From assembly GCA_030151135.1 (NCBI GenBank), contig JASLEQ010000479.1:1-7309 (forward strand): DNA of 7,309 nucleotides, given 5' to 3'. A program made the translations under genes and the position numbers. Below, one piece after another: positions 5,770-7,309 of the stretch (position 1 is its first letter; every line of letters begins with the position of its first letter). This DNA comes from Candidatus Sulfotelmatobacter sp. (GTDB lineage Bacteria; Acidobacteriota; Terriglobia; Terriglobales; SbA1). The notes below the pieces were generated by a model. The model did no database searches, was not told the origin of the DNA, and worked only from the letters and a program-made list of their open reading frames with translations.

Positions 5770-7309
5770 ATGGCCATCGTAGCGGGAGTAGATTTCGGAA
5801 CCCTGAGCGTCCGCGTTTCAATCGTCGACAGCGAGCGCGGACTCCTCGCATTCGCTGTGTCTGATTACCCTCTCCACCGTAAGCGTGAAGACCCCGACTT
5901 CGCCACGCAGTCTCACGAAGATCACATGCGGGCCCTGGCGGAAGCGACACGGCAAGCGATAGGAGCCGCCGGCATTAGCGGCAATCAGATTGCCTCGATC
6001 GCTCTCGACACCACAGGGTCAAGCGTAATCCCAGTCGGCGAAGGGATGGTACCGCTGGACGAATACTATCTATGGTGCGATCACCGGGCAAAACTCGAGG
6101 CCGCGCTCATCACCGAGATTGCGCACATCGACAAGCTGCAAGCTATCGAATGGTGCGGTGGAACCTATTCCTCGGAATGGGGCTGGGCGAAGCTGCTCCA
6201 CTGGCTGCGTCACAATCCCGAAAAACGCGGCAAGTTCGCCAGCGCATTCGAGCACTGTGACATGGTTGCTGCGACGCTCTGCGGGATCACCGATCATCGC
6301 CGCGTGAAGCGCAGTGTCTGCGCCATGGGCCACAAGTGGATGTGGAATGACTCGCTCGGCGGACTTCCTCCGGAGAGCTTCCTCGCGAAAGTCGATCCCC
6401 TTCTGGCCGGGGCGCGGGAAAAGCTGGAAGGCGAATACGCGACCTCAGACCAAATCGCTGGGACGCTCGCGCCCTACTGGGCTGAAAAACTTGGCCTCCG
6501 CGCGGGAATCCCGATTCCCGTGGGAGCATTCGACGCCCACTGGGATGCTATCGGCGCAGGAGCCAGGGAAGGCGATGTGGTCAACGTAGTCGGCACCTCG
6601 ACCTGCATCATCGCGTATGCTCCAAAGCCGCAACTAGTCCCCGGCGTTTGTGGCGTTGTGCCGGGCAGTGTGCATCCTCAATTCACTGGAATCGAGGCCG
6701 GGCTCTCCGCAACCGGCGACATATTCAGTGCGATTGCACAACGCGCGGGAACGACCGTTGAGGACTTGAGTGAAGGGCTCGATGAGTACCGCGCTGGCCA
6801 GACCGGGCTCTTGCGGATGACTTGGGATAACGGTGACCGCACCGTACTTGTGAATCCGAACCTCGGCGGAATGACGATCGGGTGGAACATGGTGCACACG
6901 GCGCAAGACGAACTCTTTGCGGCCATTGAGGGCACGGCGTTCCACACTCGGGTGGTTCTCGATCGTATGAGCGAATACGGCGCCCCTACGCAGCGAGTCA
7001 TCAACGGCGGGGGCATTCCGCAGAACAATCCGGTTCTGAATCAGGTTTATGCGAACGTTATTGGAAGGCCCGTCCTCGTGCCGAGCGGCAAAGTTACCGG
7101 GCTGGGTTCGGCTATCTTCGCATTCATGGCCGCTGGCGCGTTCAAGTCGATTGGCGAAGCTCAAGACAAGATCTGTCCCAGGCATACCGTCTACGAACCT
7201 CAACCAGAGGCGCAGAACACCTACGCTTCACTCTACGAGCTGTATCGGAAGATCTACTTCGAGTTCGGCAGTCCATCCGCGCCGCGGTTCGGCGACGTGC
7301 TACCCAAGC
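5770..7309 (+). CDS. araB: Ribulokinase (AraB-like FGGY kinase), 3'-truncated by window end
   Basis: ATP-dependent sugar kinase that phosphorylates L-ribulose to L-ribulose-5-phosphate, the substrate of AraD. 513 residues are visible and the frame stays open to the edge; comparison with E. coli AraB (566) suggests only a few residues are missing, with a shorter C-terminal domain. Landmarks of the FGGY/actin-like fold are GVDFGTLSVR (6-15), ALDTTGSS in the first domain, the AraB-type segment GGTYSSEWGWAK (130-141), AMGHKWMW, and GAFDAHWDAIGAG with likely catalytic base Asp255. ATP-site segments follow: VGTSTC (274-279), INGGGIPQNNPVLNQV, and GLGSAIFAFMAAGAF. The sequence resembles AraB more than xylulokinase or fuculokinase. 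It begins 18 nt after the isomerase stop with only a weak ribosome-binding site, so it is probably read by re-initiation. The start gives the expected MAIVAGVDFG N-terminus. Confidence 0.92.
   Translation, partial: MAIVAGVDFGTLSVRVSIVDSERGLLAFAVSDYPLHRKREDPDFATQSHEDHMRALAEATRQAIGAAGISGNQIASIALDTTGSSVIPVGEGMVPLDEYYLWCDHRAKLEAALITEIAHIDKLQAIEWCGGTYSSEWGWAKLLHWLRHNPEKRGKFASAFEHCDMVAATLCGITDHRRVKRSVCAMGHKWMWNDSLGGLPPESFLAKVDPLLAGAREKLEGEYATSDQIAGTLAPYWAEKLGLRAGIPIPVGAFDAHWDAIGAGAREGDVVNVVGTSTCIIAYAPKPQLVPGVCGVVPGSVHPQFTGIEAGLSATGDIFSAIAQRAGTTVEDLSEGLDEYRAGQTGLLRMTWDNGDRTVLVNPNLGGMTIGWNMVHTAQDELFAAIEGTAFHTRVVLDRMSEYGAPTQRVINGGGIPQNNPVLNQVYANVIGRPVLVPSGKVTGLGSAIFAFMAAGAFKSIGEAQDKICPRHTVYEPQPEAQNTYASLYELYRKIYFEFGSPSAPRFGDVLPK

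Noticed and set aside
5546..5950. Antisense frame spanning the isomerase-kinase junction as a separate gene.
   Set aside because: It overlaps conserved coding sequence of both genes, has an arginine-rich low-information translation, and shows no ribosome-binding site or homology.

Overview
The window is a compact, moderately GC-rich bacterial chromosomal segment. All supported genes are on the + strand. Gene content, gene style and the transporter and small-membrane-protein pairing suggest a soil-type Acidobacteriota (Terriglobia-like) organism. That assignment is my inference from remembered family resemblance; there is no rRNA or other phylogenetic marker here.

Region 1 (1-1454) is the end of a cysteine biosynthesis pair. 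It holds the 3' three quarters of an O-acetylserine sulfhydrylase gene (cysK), followed 8 nt later by serine O-acetyltransferase (cysE). CysE makes O-acetylserine, and CysK converts it with sulfide to cysteine. CysE ends in a C-terminal isoleucine, the residue that docks into CysK in characterised cysteine synthase complexes.

Region 2 (1455-1584) is the only real intergenic control region. It carries a sigma70-like promoter and two AAACGTTT-centred operators of the LacI/GalR type, with centres 26 bp apart. One overlaps the -10 region; the other is a perfect 16-bp palindrome just downstream of the expected transcription start.

Region 3 (1585-7309) is a tightly packed five-gene sugar operon. 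In order it holds L-ribulose-5-phosphate 4-epimerase (araD), an SSS-family sodium:solute symporter, a 79-residue two-helix membrane protein, an L-fucose/L-arabinose isomerase-superfamily protein, and an AraB-like ribulokinase cut by the window end. AraD and AraB supply the last two steps of L-arabinose catabolism: L-ribulose to L-ribulose-5-phosphate to D-xylulose-5-phosphate. No classical AraA is present. The isomerase slot is filled by a protein that looks like the fucose-isomerase-related branch, so it is the best candidate for the missing L-arabinose to L-ribulose step. The symporter, perhaps with the small membrane protein as a partner, is the best candidate for uptake.

I see no mobile elements, RNA genes, CRISPR arrays or convincing terminators. 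The most interesting points are the non-classical isomerase, the double operator, and the small membrane protein between transporter and isomerase.
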